DNA from: Ancylobacter radicis
GTDB lineage: Bacteria; Pseudomonadota; Alphaproteobacteria; Rhizobiales; Xanthobacteraceae
Direction of reading: 5' to 3'
Length of the DNA stretch: 64,000 nucleotides
NCBI RefSeq assembly: GCF_018449475.1
Contig: NZ_JAHCQH010000014.1
Location: forward strand, 124,001-188,000
Of this stretch, positions 53,065-62,593 are shown one piece after another. A program made the translations under genes and the position numbers. Position 1 is the stretch's first letter. Every line of letters starts with the position of its first letter. The notes under the pieces were generated by a model, which was given only the letters and a program-made list of their open reading frames with translations, did no database searches and was not told the DNA's origin.

Positions 53065-54387
53065 ATGCGCCTCTCCCGCTACTTCCTTCCCATCCTCCGC
53101 GAAGTGCCGAAGGAAGCGGAAATCGTCTCGCACCGCCTCATGCTGCGCGCCGGCATGATCCGGCAGGAGAGCGCGGGCATCTATGCCTGGCTGCCGCTCG
53201 GCAAGCGCGTGCTGGACAAGATCTGCAACGTCGTGCGCGAGGAGCAGAACCGCGCCGGGGCGATCGAGATCATGATGCCGACCATCCAGTCGGCGGACCT
53301 CTGGCGCGAAAGCGGGCGCTATGACGATTACGGCAAGGAGATGCTCCGCATCAAGGACCGGCACGAGCGCGAGATGCTCTACGGCCCGACCAATGAGGAA
53401 ATGCTCACCGAGATCGTCCGCGCCTATGTGAAGTCCTACAAGGACCTGCCGCTGAACCTCTACCACATCCAGTGGAAGTTCCGCGACGAGGTGCGCCCGC
53501 GCTTCGGCGTCATGCGCTCGCGCGAATTCCTGATGAAGGACGCCTATTCGGTCGACCTCGATTTCGAGAGCGCCGTCACCTCCTACAACCGCATGTTCGT
53601 TGCGTATTTGCGCACCTTCGCGCGGCTCGGGCTGAAGGCGATCCCGATGGTGGCCGATACCGGCCCGATCGGCGGCAATCACAGCCATGAATTCATCATC
53701 CTCGCCTCCACCGGCGAGAGCCAGGTGTTCTGCCATTCCGACTATCTGGAGATGGCGACGCCCGGCTCCGACGTCGATTTCGACGATGCCGGCGCGCTTC
53801 AGGACATCGTGAACCGCTGGACCAGCCTTTATGCGGCCACGGAAGAGAAGCATGAGGAAGAGGCGTTCACCGCGATTCCCGACGGTCAGCGCCTGTCCGC
53901 CCGGGGTATCGAAGTGGGGCATATCTTCTATTTCGGCACCAAATATTCGGAGCCGATGGGCGCCAAGGTGACCGGACCGGACGGCGTCGAGCGCCCCGTT
54001 CATATGGGCTCCTATGGCATCGGTCCCTCGCGCCTCGCTGCGGCGATCATCGAAGCCTCGCATGACGAGAACGGCATCATCTGGCCGGAGGCGATCGCGC
54101 CCTTCCGTGTCGGCCTGCTGAACCTCAAGGCCGGCGACGCGGCGACGGATGCCGCCTGCGACACCATTTATGCCGAACTGATGGCCCGCAATGTCGACGT
54201 GCTCTATGACGACACGGACGAGCGGCCAGGTTCCAAATTCGCCACCGCCGACCTTATCGGCCTGCCCTGGCAGATCATCGTCGGGCCCAAGGGGCTGGCC
54301 GCCGGCACGGTGGAGCTGAAGCGCCGGGCCGATGGCTCGCGCGAGACGCTCACCGTCGCGGCGGCACTGCAACGGATCCTCGGATGA
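53065..54387 (+). CDS. proS: Prolyl-tRNA synthetase, short bacterial/alphaproteobacterial form
   Basis: 440 residues from the ATG at 53065 (a GTG at 53053 is an alternative, 4 residues longer). Class II motifs are clear: [51 protein letters not shown] (motif 2), and [16 protein letters not shown] (motif 3). Unlike the E. coli enzyme (572 residues) it lacks the inserted editing domain, the usual state in alphaproteobacteria. It charges tRNA-Pro. LolC/E starts at the overlap with its stop. Confidence 0.95.
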   Translation: MRLSRYFLPILREVPKEAEIVSHRLMLRAGMIRQESAGIYAWLPLGKRVLDKICNVVREEQNRAGAIEIMMPTIQSADLWRESGRYDDYGKEMLRIKDRHEREMLYGPTNEEMLTEIVRAYVKSYKDLPLNLYHIQWKFRDEVRPRFGVMRSREFLMKDAYSVDLDFESAVTSYNRMFVAYLRTFARLGLKAIPMVADTGPIGGNHSHEFIILASTGESQVFCHSDYLEMATPGSDVDFDDAGALQDIVNRWTSLYAATEEKHEEEAFTAIPDGQRLSARGIEVGHIFYFGTKYSEPMGAKVTGPDGVERPVHMGSYGIGPSRLAAAIIEASHDENGIIWPEAIAPFRVGLLNLKAGDAATDAACDTIYAELMARNVDVLYDDTDERPGSKFATADLIGLPWQIIVGPKGLAAGTVELKRRADGSRETLTVAAALQRILG

Positions 54388-55727
54388 ACGCAGCGTCGCG
54401 CCCGGACAAGGCCGCGAAGGCAAAGGCCGCCAAGGTGAAAGCCTCGGTCGCGGCCGAGCCGGGAGAGCCCAACGGCACGCGCCCCTTCAGCGCGTTCGAA
54501 TGGATGCTCTCGCTGCGCTATTTGCGGGCGCGCCGCAAGGAAGGCTTCATCTCGGTCATTGCCGGCTTCTCCTTCCTCGGCATCATGCTGGGCGTGGCGA
54601 CGCTCATCATCGTCATGGCGGTGATGAACGGCTTCCGTACCGAACTTCTGTCGAAAATTCTCGGGCTGAACGGCCATCTTCTGGTGCAGCCGCTCGACAG
54701 CCCGCTCACCGACTATGACGCGGTCGCCAAGCGCATCGCCGGGGTGCCGGGCATCACGCTCGCCGTGCCGCTGGTGGAAGGGCAGGCGCTCGCCTCCTCG
54801 GCCTTCAATGCCGGCGGCGTGCTGGTGCGCGGCATCTCCGAGACAAATCTGCGGGCGCTGCCGGCGATCGGCGCCAATATCAAGCAGGGCACGCTCGAAG
54901 GCTTTGACGACGGGAGCGGCATCGCCATCGGCAAGCGCCTCGCCGACCAGCTCTCCTTGCAGGCCGGGGACAATCTCACTCTGGTCGCGCCGCGCGGCGC
55001 GGTGACGCCGATGGGCACCACCCCGCGCATCAAGGTCTACAAGATCGCGGCGGTATTCGAGATCGGCATGTCGGAATATGACAGCGCCTTCGTCTTCATG
55101 CCGTTGCCCGAGAGCCAGGCCTATTTCAACAAGAACGGCGATGTGACGGCGATCGAGGTCTACACCGACAATCCCGACAACATGGACCATTTCCGCGCCG
55201 CCGTGCACGCCGCCGCCGAGCGGCCGGTCTATATCGTCGACTGGCGCCAGCGAAACGCCACCTTTTTCAACGCGCTTCAGGTCGAGCGCAATGTGATGTT
55301 CCTGATCCTCACGCTGATCGTGGTGGTGGCGGCCTTCAACATCATTTCCGGCCTCAACATGCTGGTGAAGGATAAGGGGCGCGACATCGGCATCCTGCGC
55401 ACCATGGGCGCCTCGCGAGGCTCTATCATGCGCATCTTCCTCGTCACCGGCGCCGCCATCGGCGTGGTCGGCACGCTGGCCGGCTTCGTGCTCGGGCTGG
55501 TCGTGTGCCTCAATGTCGAGGAAATCCGCCAGTTCATCTCCTGGATCACCGCCACCGAGCTGTTCTCGCCCGAGCTTTATTATCTCAGCCGCCTGCCGGC
55601 CGAGATGAATGCCGGTGAGACCACCACCGTCGTCATCATGGCGCTGGTGCTGTCCTTCCTCGCACCGCTCTACCCGTCCTGGCGCGCCGCGCGCCTCGAT
55701 CCGGTGGAAGCGTTGCGCTACGAGTAG
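54384..55727 (+). CDS. lolC: Lipoprotein-releasing ABC transporter permease (LolC/LolE family)
   Basis: 447 residues. After an Ala/Lys-rich cytoplasmic start (residues 1-30), [48 protein letters not shown] forms the first helix, a large periplasmic MacB-like domain follows, and three helices end the protein ([55 protein letters not shown]). With LolD it extracts lipoproteins from the inner membrane. Alphaproteobacteria often have one LolC/E-type permease that acts as a homodimer. Overlaps proS by four bases. Confidence 0.92.
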   Translation: MNAASRPDKAAKAKAAKVKASVAAEPGEPNGTRPFSAFEWMLSLRYLRARRKEGFISVIAGFSFLGIMLGVATLIIVMAVMNGFRTELLSKILGLNGHLLVQPLDSPLTDYDAVAKRIAGVPGITLAVPLVEGQALASSAFNAGGVLVRGISETNLRALPAIGANIKQGTLEGFDDGSGIAIGKRLADQLSLQAGDNLTLVAPRGAVTPMGTTPRIKVYKIAAVFEIGMSEYDSAFVFMPLPESQAYFNKNGDVTAIEVYTDNPDNMDHFRAAVHAAAERPVYIVDWRQRNATFFNALQVERNVMFLILTLIVVVAAFNIISGLNMLVKDKGRDIGILRTMGASRGSIMRIFLVTGAAIGVVGTLAGFVLGLVVCLNVEEIRQFISWITATELFSPELYYLSRLPAEMNAGETTTVVIMALVLSFLAPLYPSWRAARLDPVEALRYE

Positions 55728-55738
55728 GAGGCGCGGCG

Positions 55739-56431
55739 ATGCCCGGTCCCATGGAAGCCGCGCTGCGGCTCGACGGCGTGCAGCAATCCTATACGCAGGG
55801 CGACGGTCAGCTCGACATCCTGCGCGGCGCCGACTTCGTCGTCATGCCCGGCCAGTCGGTGGCGCTGGTGGCGCCGTCCGGCACCGGCAAGTCGACGCTG
55901 CTGCACATTTCCGGCCTGCTGGAACATCAGGACGCCGGCGAGGTCTATATTGGCGGCGTCGCCACGGCGGGCCTGCCCGATCAGGCGCGCACCCGCATCC
56001 GCCGCACCGATATCGGCTTCGTCTACCAGTTCCATCATTTGCTGCCGGAGTTCTCGGCGCTGGAAAACGTCATGCTGCCTCAGATGATCCGCGGCCTCGG
56101 CAAGAAGGAAGCCGCGCGCCGGGCGGAGGAACTGCTCGGCTATCTCGGCCTCGGCAAGCGGTTGAAGCACCGCCCGGCCGAGCTTTCCGGCGGCGAGCAG
56201 CAGCGCGTCGCCATCGCCCGCGCGGTCGCCAATGCGCCGCGCCTGCTGCTGGCCGACGAGCCGACCGGCAATCTCGACCCGCACACCGCCGACCACGTGT
56301 TCCACGCGTTGTCGCAGCTGGTGGAGGCGACCGGCCTCGCTGCCATCATCGCCACCCACAATCTGGCCCTGGCGGACCGGATGCACCGGCGCGTCACCCT
56401 TGATGAAGGTCTGGTCGTCGAACTCGGCTGA
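55739..56431 (+). CDS. lolD: Lipoprotein-releasing system ATP-binding protein LolD
   Basis: 230 residues. Walker [10 protein letters not shown] at residues 45-53, the [18 protein letters not shown]-loop region, signature LSGGEQQR near 148 and Walker [13 protein letters not shown] near 166. It powers the LolC/E permease. Starts 11 bases after the permease gene. Beyond it 167 bases without a gene lead to the next ORF. Confidence 0.95.
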   Translation: MPGPMEAALRLDGVQQSYTQGDGQLDILRGADFVVMPGQSVALVAPSGTGKSTLLHISGLLEHQDAGEVYIGGVATAGLPDQARTRIRRTDIGFVYQFHHLLPEFSALENVMLPQMIRGLGKKEAARRAEELLGYLGLGKRLKHRPAELSGGEQQRVAIARAVANAPRLLLADEPTGNLDPHTADHVFHALSQLVEATGLAAIIATHNLALADRMHRRVTLDEGLVVELG

Positions 56432-56598
56432 AACGGGGCCCGCATCGGGGCGGGGCAGGGGCGTTCGACCTGCCGGCGTTTGAGTCGCCCGATCGCACTT
56501 GGCGCGGCTATTGCGCTGTTTTCCCGACTTGAAGCCGGCTGCGATACCCCTACGATCCGGTACGGACGCTCCTATCCCACCCGCCACGAGTCGGACCG

Positions 56599-57054
56599 AT
56601 GCCGCAATTGATCGCCGATCTCGACCATATATCGCTCCTGGCCCTCGGCGTGGCGGCGGCGGTGCTTCTCATCATCGTCCTGCGCTGGATGGGCGAGCGT
56701 GTCGCGCCATCGGCCGCCGGGGTGCCGCTCGAGGGCGACGGCAGTTTCGACTACACCATCGCCGGCACGTCCGATCATCAGCCGGTGCTCGGCCGCATCG
56801 CCGGTCATCCCGATACCGATGGCCATGACTGCACCGCCGAACTGGTGCCGGACATGGCCCGCACGGGCGAATTGCGCGGCATCTGGGTTCTGGTCGATGG
56901 CGCGCGGGTCGGCCATATCCTGCCGGCCGAGACCGCTATGTTCCACGCGGTGATGGGCGGGCGGCGGGGCCGCTGCGAGGCCGTCATCGCCGTGCATGCG
57001 GACGGGGAACTTGTTGTGCGCCTCGACACCGTATGGCCGCCGCGCCTCGCCTGA
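56599..57054 (+). CDS. Membrane-anchored protein of unknown function
   Basis: 151 residues. One hydrophobic segment (about 12-30, LLALGVAAAVLLIIVLRWM) anchors a soluble domain with GSFDYTIAGTSDHQPVLGRIAG, AELVPDMARTGELRGIWVLVDGARVGHILPAETAMFHAVMGG. No signal cleavage or known fold recognised. Located between lolD and the SOS-type regulatory region. Confidence 0.65.
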   Translation: MPQLIADLDHISLLALGVAAAVLLIIVLRWMGERVAPSAAGVPLEGDGSFDYTIAGTSDHQPVLGRIAGHPDTDGHDCTAELVPDMARTGELRGIWVLVDGARVGHILPAETAMFHAVMGGRRGRCEAVIAVHADGELVVRLDTVWPPRLA

Positions 57055-57172
57055 GCCCCTTCTGGCGCGTTCCCAGTCTTTCATCCGTGCCGCCATCCGT
57101 GACGCCACATCGGCGGCTTCCGATTCGCGCGACATGGCGCGTATCCGTTACCGGCTCGTTAACCACCGGCGC

Positions 57173-57187
57173 GAACGAAAGAAGAAC
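57173..57187 (-). promoter_or_regulatory. LexA box 1 (GAAC-N7-GAAC)
   Basis: GAACGAAAGAAGAAC is the reverse complement form of the alphaproteobacterial LexA box GTTC-N7-GTTC. It lies 46 bases from box 2 and 61 bases before the micropeptide start, covering a probable -35 area upstream of GATAAT (57195-57200). Confidence 0.75.
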
Positions 57188-57218
57188 ATGGCTTGATAAT
57201 GGGGATTGCGGGAGTCAT

Positions 57219-57233
57219 GTTCTCATTCTGTTC
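57219..57233 (+). promoter_or_regulatory. LexA box 2 (GTTC-N7-GTTC)
   Basis: GTTCTCATTCTGTTC fits the direct-repeat LexA box of alphaproteobacteria exactly. It lies just before the AGGAGG ribosome site of the 32-residue ORF. With box 1 it brackets the putative GATAAT -10, so LexA would be expected to shut the promoter tightly until SOS induction. Confidence 0.8.
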
Positions 57234-57247
57234 TTCAGGAGGTCGAC

Positions 57248-57346
57248 ATGATCCGCATCCTTTTCCAGGAAGTCGCCGCGCTCGCATCCGTCGGACTGTT
57301 CGTCGCCATGATCGGCATCTGGGCCGGCGTGTTCGCCGGCGTCTGA
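57248..57346 (+). CDS. SOS-type membrane micropeptide (SidA-like by size, topology and regulation)
   Basis: 32 residues (too short for the usual ORF cut-off) with a perfect AGGAGGT ribosome site. Sequence MIRILFQEVAALASVGLFVAMIGIWAGVFAGV is a short polar start and one membrane helix. Two LexA boxes lie immediately upstream. The 29-residue Caulobacter SidA, which blocks division at FtsW/FtsN during SOS, has the same overall size, a single helix and LexA control. I infer a similar role; homology has not been tested. dnaE starts about 110 bases downstream with no terminator visible. Confidence 0.75.
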   Translation: MIRILFQEVAALASVGLFVAMIGIWAGVFAGV

Positions 57347-57454
57347 GCCTCATAGGGGGCTGAGGACAGCGGGGACCACCCGCTTGCGATGGTGGACGCG
57401 GCGCCCGGCCTTGCCCACCATGCTATCCCGAACCGCGAATCGCAGGAGATCAGC

Positions 57455-60400
57455 ATGGCCGGAACCGCGAGTGATGTCGGATTCGTCCATCTGCATGTGC
57501 ACTCCTCCTTCTCCCTGCTCGAAGGCGCGCTCAGCGTCGGCAAGTTGGCGGATCTCGCCAAGAAGGACCACCAGCCGGCCATCGCCCTGACCGACACCGG
57601 CAATCTTTTCGCGGCACTGGAATTCTCCGAGAAGATGTCCGGCTCCGGCATCCAGCCGATCATCGGCTGCTCGCTGGCGATCGACCTCCCCGGACCCGCC
57701 CCGCGCGGCCCAGTCGCCTCCGAGCGCCCGCGCATCGTGCTGCTGGCCGCCTCGCAGGAGGGGTGGAACAATCTGATGGAGCTGGTATCGCGCTCCTTTC
57801 TGGAGACCTCGTCGGACGGCGCGCCGCATATCAAGCTGGACTGGCTTGACGCCGCTCATACTGGCCTGATTGCACTGACTGGCGGCCCCACTGGCCCGAT
57901 CGACCGCGCCATCGCCGCCGGCAGCAACGACCTCGCCGAGCAGCGGCTGGAGGCTCTTTCGGCCCTTTTCGGCGATCGCCTCTATGTCGAAATCCAGCGC
58001 CATGGCGTGGCGGAGGAGCGCCGCGTCGAGCCCACGCTGATCGACCTCGCCTACCGCCTCGACCTCCCGCTGGTCGCCACCAACGAGCCTTTCTTCGGCG
58101 CGCAGGACGATTACGAGGCCCATGACGCGCTGATCTGCATCGCCGAAGGCCGCCTCGTCGCGGAAGGCGACCGCCGGCAATTGACGCCGGATCACCGTTT
58201 CCGCACCCGTGCGGAGATGATGGAGCTGTTTGCGGATCTGCCGGAAGCCCTTGCGAATACGGTAGAAATCGCCCAGCGTTGCGCCTATCGGCCGCGCACG
58301 GTGAAGCCGATCCTGCCGCGCTTCACGCTCGACCGCGACGAGGCGGAGGAACTGCGGCTGCAGGCCGAGGAGGGGCTGCGCCAGCGGCTCGGCGTGCATG
58401 GTCCCGCGCCCGGTCTGACGGTGAAGGACTATGAGGACCGGCTCGCCTTCGAGCTGTCCATCATCGAGAAGATGAAGTTCCCCGGCTACTTCCTCATCGT
58501 GTCGGACTTCATCAAATGGGCCAAGGCGCAGGGCATTCCGGTCGGCCCCGGCCGTGGTTCGGGCGCCGGCTCGCTGGTCGCATACTCCCTCACCATCACC
58601 GACCTCGACCCCCTCCGCTTCGGCCTGCTGTTCGAGCGATTCCTCAATCCCGAGCGCGTGTCGATGCCCGACTTCGACATCGACTTCTGCCAGGAAAGAC
58701 GTGACGAAGTAATAAGATACGTCCAGCAGCGGTATGGCCGCGATCAGGTTGCGCAGATCATCACCTTCGGTACGCTGCAGGCCCGCGGCGTGCTGCGCGA
58801 TGTCGGGCGCGTGCTCGAAATGCCCTATGGCCAGGTCGACAAGCTCTGCAAGCTGGTGCCGCAGAACCCGGCCAATCCTGTCACGCTGAAGCAGGCGATC
58901 AATGACGAGGCGCGGCTTCAGGCGGAAGCCGATGCCAATCCGGTGGTCAAGCGCGCCTTCGACATCGCCACCCGGCTGGAAGGCCTCAACCGCCACGCCT
59001 CGACCCATGCCGCCGGCATCGTGATCGGCGACCGGCCGCTCGCCCAGCTCGTGCCGCTCTACCGAGACCCGCGCTCGGACATGCCGGTCACCCAGTACAA
59101 CATGAAATGGGTCGAGCAGGCCGGTCTGGTGAAGTTCGACTTCCTCGGCCTCAAGACGCTCACCGTGCTCCAGACCGCCGTGCGGCTGGTGGCGCAGCGC
59201 GGAATTACCCTCGATCTCACCACCATTCCGCTCGACGATCCAAAGAGTTACGCCATGCTGACGCGGGGCGAGACGGTCGGCGTGTTCCAGGTGGAAAGCG
59301 CGGGCATGCGGCGCGCGCTGGTCGACATGAAGCCGGACCGGCTGGAGGACATCATCGCCCTTGTGGCGCTGTATCGTCCGGGCCCGATGGCCAATATCCC
59401 GGTCTATTGCGCGGTGAAGAACGGTCAGGAGAAGGCCGCCTATGCCCATCCCGCGCTGGAGGCGAGCCTCAAGGAGACCTACGGCGTCATCATCTACCAG
59501 GAACAGGTGATGCAGATCGCGCAGACGCTGTCGGGCTATTCGCTCGGCGAAGCGGATCTTTTGCGCCGCGCCATGGGCAAGAAGATCCGCGCAGAGATGG
59601 ACAAGCAGCGCGAACGCTTCGTCGATGGCGCCACCGAGCGCGGCGTGCCCAAGGCCAAGGCGTCGGAAATCTTTGATCTGCTGGCGAAATTCGCTGACTA
59701 CGGCTTCAACAAGAGCCACGCGGCGGCCTATGCGCTGGTCGCCTACCAGACCGCCTATATGAAGGCGAACTACCCGACCGAGTTCCTCGCCGCCTCCATG
59801 ACGCTCGACATGGGCAACACCGACAAGCTCGCGGAATTCCGCCAGGAGGCGCAGCGTCTGGGCATCGAGGTGATGCCGCCTTCGGTGAACCATTCCGGCC
59901 GCGAATTCGCGGTGAAGGACGGCAAGATCCTCTACGCGCTCGCCGCCATCAAGGGCGTGGGCGTTCACGCCGTGGACGCCATTGTCGAGGCGCGGGCGGA
60001 ACGGCCCTTCGCCAGTCTCTCGGACTTCGCCGCGCGCATCAACGCCAAGGCCTTGAACAAGCGGACGATGGAGAGCCTGGTCAATGCCGGGGCCTTCGAC
60101 GCGCTGGAGAGGAACCGCGCCCGCGTGGCCGTGGCGGTCGATCCGGTGCTGGCCCATGCCGCTTCGGTCGGCGCGGAGGCGGCGTCCGGTCAGGGCAACA
60201 TGTTTGGCGGCCCGGCGCAGGCGACCGAACTGCCGATCCCGAACGTCGCGCCCTGGCTGCCGGCCGAGCGGCTGCAGAAGGAATATGATGCCATCGGCTT
60301 CTTCCTTACCGGCCACCCGCTCGACGATTACGCCAAGGCACTGGAGAAGCTGCGCGTGCAACGGTGGATGGACTTCCAGCGTTCCGTCCGCGCCGGCCAT

Positions 60401-60898
60401 GGCTTTGGCCGATTGGCCGCCACGGTGGTGAGTCGACAGGAGCGGCGCACCAAGAGCGGCAGCAAGATGGGCATTGTCGGCCTCTCCGATCCGTCCGGCC
60501 AGTTTGAGGCGGTGCTGTTCTCCGAGGCGCTCAACCAGTACCGTGAGTTGCTGGAGCCGGGGAGGGCGCTGCTGCTGCAGGTCTCGGCCGAGCTTCAGGG
60601 CGAGGATGTGCGGGCCCGCATCCAGACCGCCGAGCCGCTGGATGAGGCCACGGCCCGGATGCAGAAGAGCATGCGTATCTTCCTGCGCTCGCCCGAGCCG
60701 CTGGACAGCGTTGCCTCGCGCCTCAATTCGCTGGCCGGCAATGGACGCGGCGATGGCGAGGTGGCGCTGGTGCTGCTGGTCGGCGAGCGGGGCGAGACCG
60801 AGGTCGAGGTGAAGCTGCCGGGCCGTTTCAACCTCTCGCCGCAGATTGCCGGTGCGCTGAAGGCGGTGCCGGGCGTGGTCGATGTGGAGGCGGCCTGA
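57455..60898 (+). CDS. dnaE: DNA polymerase III alpha subunit
   Basis: 1147 residues from the ATG at 57455 (AGGAG upstream). The N-terminal PHP domain (VHLHVHSSFSLLEG), the catalytic Asp set PDFDIDF (D406, D408, D410) and VGPGRGSGAGSLVAYSL upstream, the beta-clamp-binding region, and a C-terminal OB fold (about 1000-1085, KMGIVGLSDPSGQFEAVLF) identify DnaE1, the replicative type. It is not the dnaE2 (SOS) type, which lacks full length and sits by imuAB. Read-through from the upstream LexA-controlled promoter could raise its expression. Confidence 0.95.
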   Translation: MAGTASDVGFVHLHVHSSFSLLEGALSVGKLADLAKKDHQPAIALTDTGNLFAALEFSEKMSGSGIQPIIGCSLAIDLPGPAPRGPVASERPRIVLLAASQEGWNNLMELVSRSFLETSSDGAPHIKLDWLDAAHTGLIALTGGPTGPIDRAIAAGSNDLAEQRLEALSALFGDRLYVEIQRHGVAEERRVEPTLIDLAYRLDLPLVATNEPFFGAQDDYEAHDALICIAEGRLVAEGDRRQLTPDHRFRTRAEMMELFADLPEALANTVEIAQRCAYRPRTVKPILPRFTLDRDEAEELRLQAEEGLRQRLGVHGPAPGLTVKDYEDRLAFELSIIEKMKFPGYFLIVSDFIKWAKAQGIPVGPGRGSGAGSLVAYSLTITDLDPLRFGLLFERFLNPERVSMPDFDIDFCQERRDEVIRYVQQRYGRDQVAQIITFGTLQARGVLRDVGRVLEMPYGQVDKLCKLVPQNPANPVTLKQAINDEARLQAEADANPVVKRAFDIATRLEGLNRHASTHAAGIVIGDRPLAQLVPLYRDPRSDMPVTQYNMKWVEQAGLVKFDFLGLKTLTVLQTAVRLVAQRGITLDLTTIPLDDPKSYAMLTRGETVGVFQVESAGMRRALVDMKPDRLEDIIALVALYRPGPMANIPVYCAVKNGQEKAAYAHPALEASLKETYGVIIYQEQVMQIAQTLSGYSLGEADLLRRAMGKKIRAEMDKQRERFVDGATERGVPKAKASEIFDLLAKFADYGFNKSHAAAYALVAYQTAYMKANYPTEFLAASMTLDMGNTDKLAEFRQEAQRLGIEVMPPSVNHSGREFAVKDGKILYALAAIKGVGVHAVDAIVEARAERPFASLSDFAARINAKALNKRTMESLVNAGAFDALERNRARVAVAVDPVLAHAASVGAEAASGQGNMFGGPAQATELPIPNVAPWLPAERLQKEYDAIGFFLTGHPLDDYAKALEKLRVQRWMDFQRSVRAGHGFGRLAATVVSRQERRTKSGSKMGIVGLSDPSGQFEAVLFSEALNQYRELLEPGRALLLQVSAELQGEDVRARIQTAEPLDEATARMQKSMRIFLRSPEPLDSVASRLNSLAGNGRGDGEVALVLLVGERGETEVEVKLPGRFNLSPQIAGALKAVPGVVDVEAA

Positions 60899-60910
60899 GA
60901 GGATATTAGG

Positions 60911-61297
60911 ATGTGGTCCCGTCTCGCAGAGTGCCTCTTTCAAGCTGAAAGCGACGATGGCATGGAGTTGGTGCAGGTTGCATCAACATCCGAATTGCGA
61001 GGGTTCGTTCCAGAAGAGGCGTGCTGTCACCAGAACGCGCGGAGATACTCGCGTGTGGTGCCCGGCTGTGTCCCTGTTGAGGGATGGCATGTCACTGCGG
61101 AAGGTTATTACACTAAGCACTCTGTTGTACGACTTCCGAACGCGAGATTGCTCTGTGTCACGCTTGATCCGGAGAGGTATCGTCAATTCCAATTTATTGT
61201 TCATCGTTGCGATTGGTTGGTAGTGGGGCAAAGCTTCGAAGACGCTCCAGTCGTCGTGAATATGGCATCGTATCTGCCGCCGGTTATCGCTTCCTAG
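60911..61297 (+). CDS. Orphan protein of unknown function, low GC
   Basis: 128 residues starting 12 bases after dnaE. It includes MWSRLAECLFQAESDDGMELVQVASTSELRGFVPEEACC, a run of cysteines (C40-C41 and later ones), and SVVRLPNARLLCVTLDPERYRQFQFIVHRCDWLVVGQSFED. The base composition is visibly lower in GC than its neighbours, so it may have been acquired by transfer. Not recognised; it ends 181 bases before rpsB. Confidence 0.6.
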   Translation: MWSRLAECLFQAESDDGMELVQVASTSELRGFVPEEACCHQNARRYSRVVPGCVPVEGWHVTAEGYYTKHSVVRLPNARLLCVTLDPERYRQFQFIVHRCDWLVVGQSFEDAPVVVNMASYLPPVIAS

Positions 61298-61307
61298 CCC
61301 TTCCGAC

Positions 61308-61336
61308 TTGCACGTATGGGCGCTTTCGCGTATAGG
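61308..61336 (+). promoter_or_regulatory. Promoter of rpsB-tsf
   Basis: TTGCAC (61308-61313) and GTATAG (61331-61336) are 17 bases apart, a good match to alphaproteobacterial sigma-70 promoters. It lies about 140 bases before rpsB. Confidence 0.7.
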
Positions 61337-61373
61337 CCGCGCCATTCCGCACGCGGGTTCGCGGCCGGGCTCC

Positions 61374-61396
61374 CTGTCCTATTTCTGATGGACAGG
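61374..61396 (+). promoter_or_regulatory. Hairpin in the rpsB leader
   Basis: CCTGTCC/GGACAGG, a perfect 7-bp stem with a 9-base loop, sits about 80 bases before rpsB in the leader of the transcript. Ribosomal protein genes often autoregulate through such leader structures. Confidence 0.55.
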
Positions 61397-61477
61397 ACGC
61401 ACCAGTCGCTCCGGTGCCGTCGCCGAATGGTTCGGCGCGGCCATGCCCGCGGAGGCTCAACCGGACGAGAGAATACG

Positions 61478-62476
61478 ATGGCGATTCCTGATTTCACCAT
61501 GCGGCAGCTGCTCGAAGCTGGCGTTCACTTCGGTCACCAGTCGCACCGCTGGAACCCGAAGATGGCCCCCTTCATCTTCGGCACCCGTAACAACATCCAC
61601 ATCATCGACCTGGCCCAGACCGTGCCGGCGCTGCACCGCGCGCTTCAGGCCGTGTCCGACACCGTGGCCCGTGGCGGCCGCGTGCTGTTCGTCGGCACCA
61701 AGCGTCAGGCGGCCGATTCCGTGGCCGATGCGGCCAAGCGTTCGGCCCAGTACTATGTGAACTCCCGCTGGCTCGGCGGCATGCTGACCAACTGGAAGAC
61801 CATTTCCCACTCCATCGCCCGCCTGAAGAAGCTCGAAGAGCTGCTCAATGCCGGCGAGGGCGTCGGCTACACCAAGAAGGAGCGCCTGACGCTCCAGCGC
61901 GAGAAGGAAAAGCTGGATCGCGCCCTCGGCGGTATCCGCGACATGGGCGGCATTCCCGACCTTCTCTTCGTGATCGACACCAACAAGGAAGACCTTGCGG
62001 TTGCCGAAGCGCGCCGTCTGGGCATCCCGGTTGCCGCGATCCTCGACACCAATTGCGACCCGGACGGCATTGCCTTCCCGGTTCCCGGCAATGACGACGC
62101 CGGTCGCGCGATCAACCTCTATTGCGACCTGATCGCCCGCGCCGCCATTGACGGCATTGGCCGCGCCCAGGGTGACTTCGGCATCGACATCGGTGCCTCC
62201 GAGGCCCCGCTCGTCGAGGACCTGCCGGTCGAGACCGTGTGGACCAGTCTTGAGCCGCTCTCGGGCCCGCGCGGCATTGCCGACGACCTGAAGAAGCTGA
62301 CCGGCGTTTCCCCGGTCATCGAGAAGAAGCTGACCGACCTCGGCATCTTCCATTACTCGCAGATCGCCGGGCTCAATGCCGACGACGCCCATCGTCTGGG
62401 CGAAGAAGTCGGCCTGCCCGGCCGCGTGGACGGCTGGGTTGCGCAGGCGAAGGAACTGACCGCCGAGGTCGAGTGA
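61478..62476 (+). CDS. rpsB: 30S ribosomal protein S2 with helix-hairpin-helix C-terminus
   Basis: 332 residues (E. coli S2 has 241). Family signature [43 protein letters not shown] opens the protein. Residues about 262-332 form a helix-hairpin-helix domain ([29 protein letters not shown]...), an extension seen in alphaproteobacterial S2. Start at the ATG at 61478, preceded by GAGAGAA. Upstream of tsf, its usual partner. Confidence 0.96.
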   Translation: MAIPDFTMRQLLEAGVHFGHQSHRWNPKMAPFIFGTRNNIHIIDLAQTVPALHRALQAVSDTVARGGRVLFVGTKRQAADSVADAAKRSAQYYVNSRWLGGMLTNWKTISHSIARLKKLEELLNAGEGVGYTKKERLTLQREKEKLDRALGGIRDMGGIPDLLFVIDTNKEDLAVAEARRLGIPVAAILDTNCDPDGIAFPVPGNDDAGRAINLYCDLIARAAIDGIGRAQGDFGIDIGASEAPLVEDLPVETVWTSLEPLSGPRGIADDLKKLTGVSPVIEKKLTDLGIFHYSQIAGLNADDAHRLGEEVGLPGRVDGWVAQAKELTAEVE

Positions 62477-62480
62477 CACT

Positions 62481-62556
62481 CGCCTTCGCGAAGGCGTCAC
62501 TATCGGACGCCAAGCATTGAATCGCACGGCCGGCCCGGGGACCCTCGGCCGGCCGT
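62481..62556 (+). repeat. Two perfect hairpins between rpsB and tsf
   Basis: CGCCTTCG/CGAAGGCG (62481-62496) is one palindrome, and ACGGCCGGCC/GGCCGGCCGT (62526-62535 with 62547-62556) forms a 10-bp stem with an 11-base loop. No T tract follows either. They may attenuate tsf expression or set the 3' end of rpsB mRNA. Confidence 0.6.
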
Positions 62557-62593
62557 GTCGTCGAATGACAGTTGAGATCGTGAGGGATCGAAC

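Noticed and set aside
57455-60898. dnaE2/SOS mutagenic polymerase because of the LexA boxes
   Set aside because: The protein has the full length and motifs of DnaE1, and imuA/imuB are not next to it.
57350-60943. Very long open frame (about 1200 codons) on the minus strand over dnaE
   Set aside because: GC-rich codon bias opens antisense frames; dnaE on the plus strand has full family motifs.
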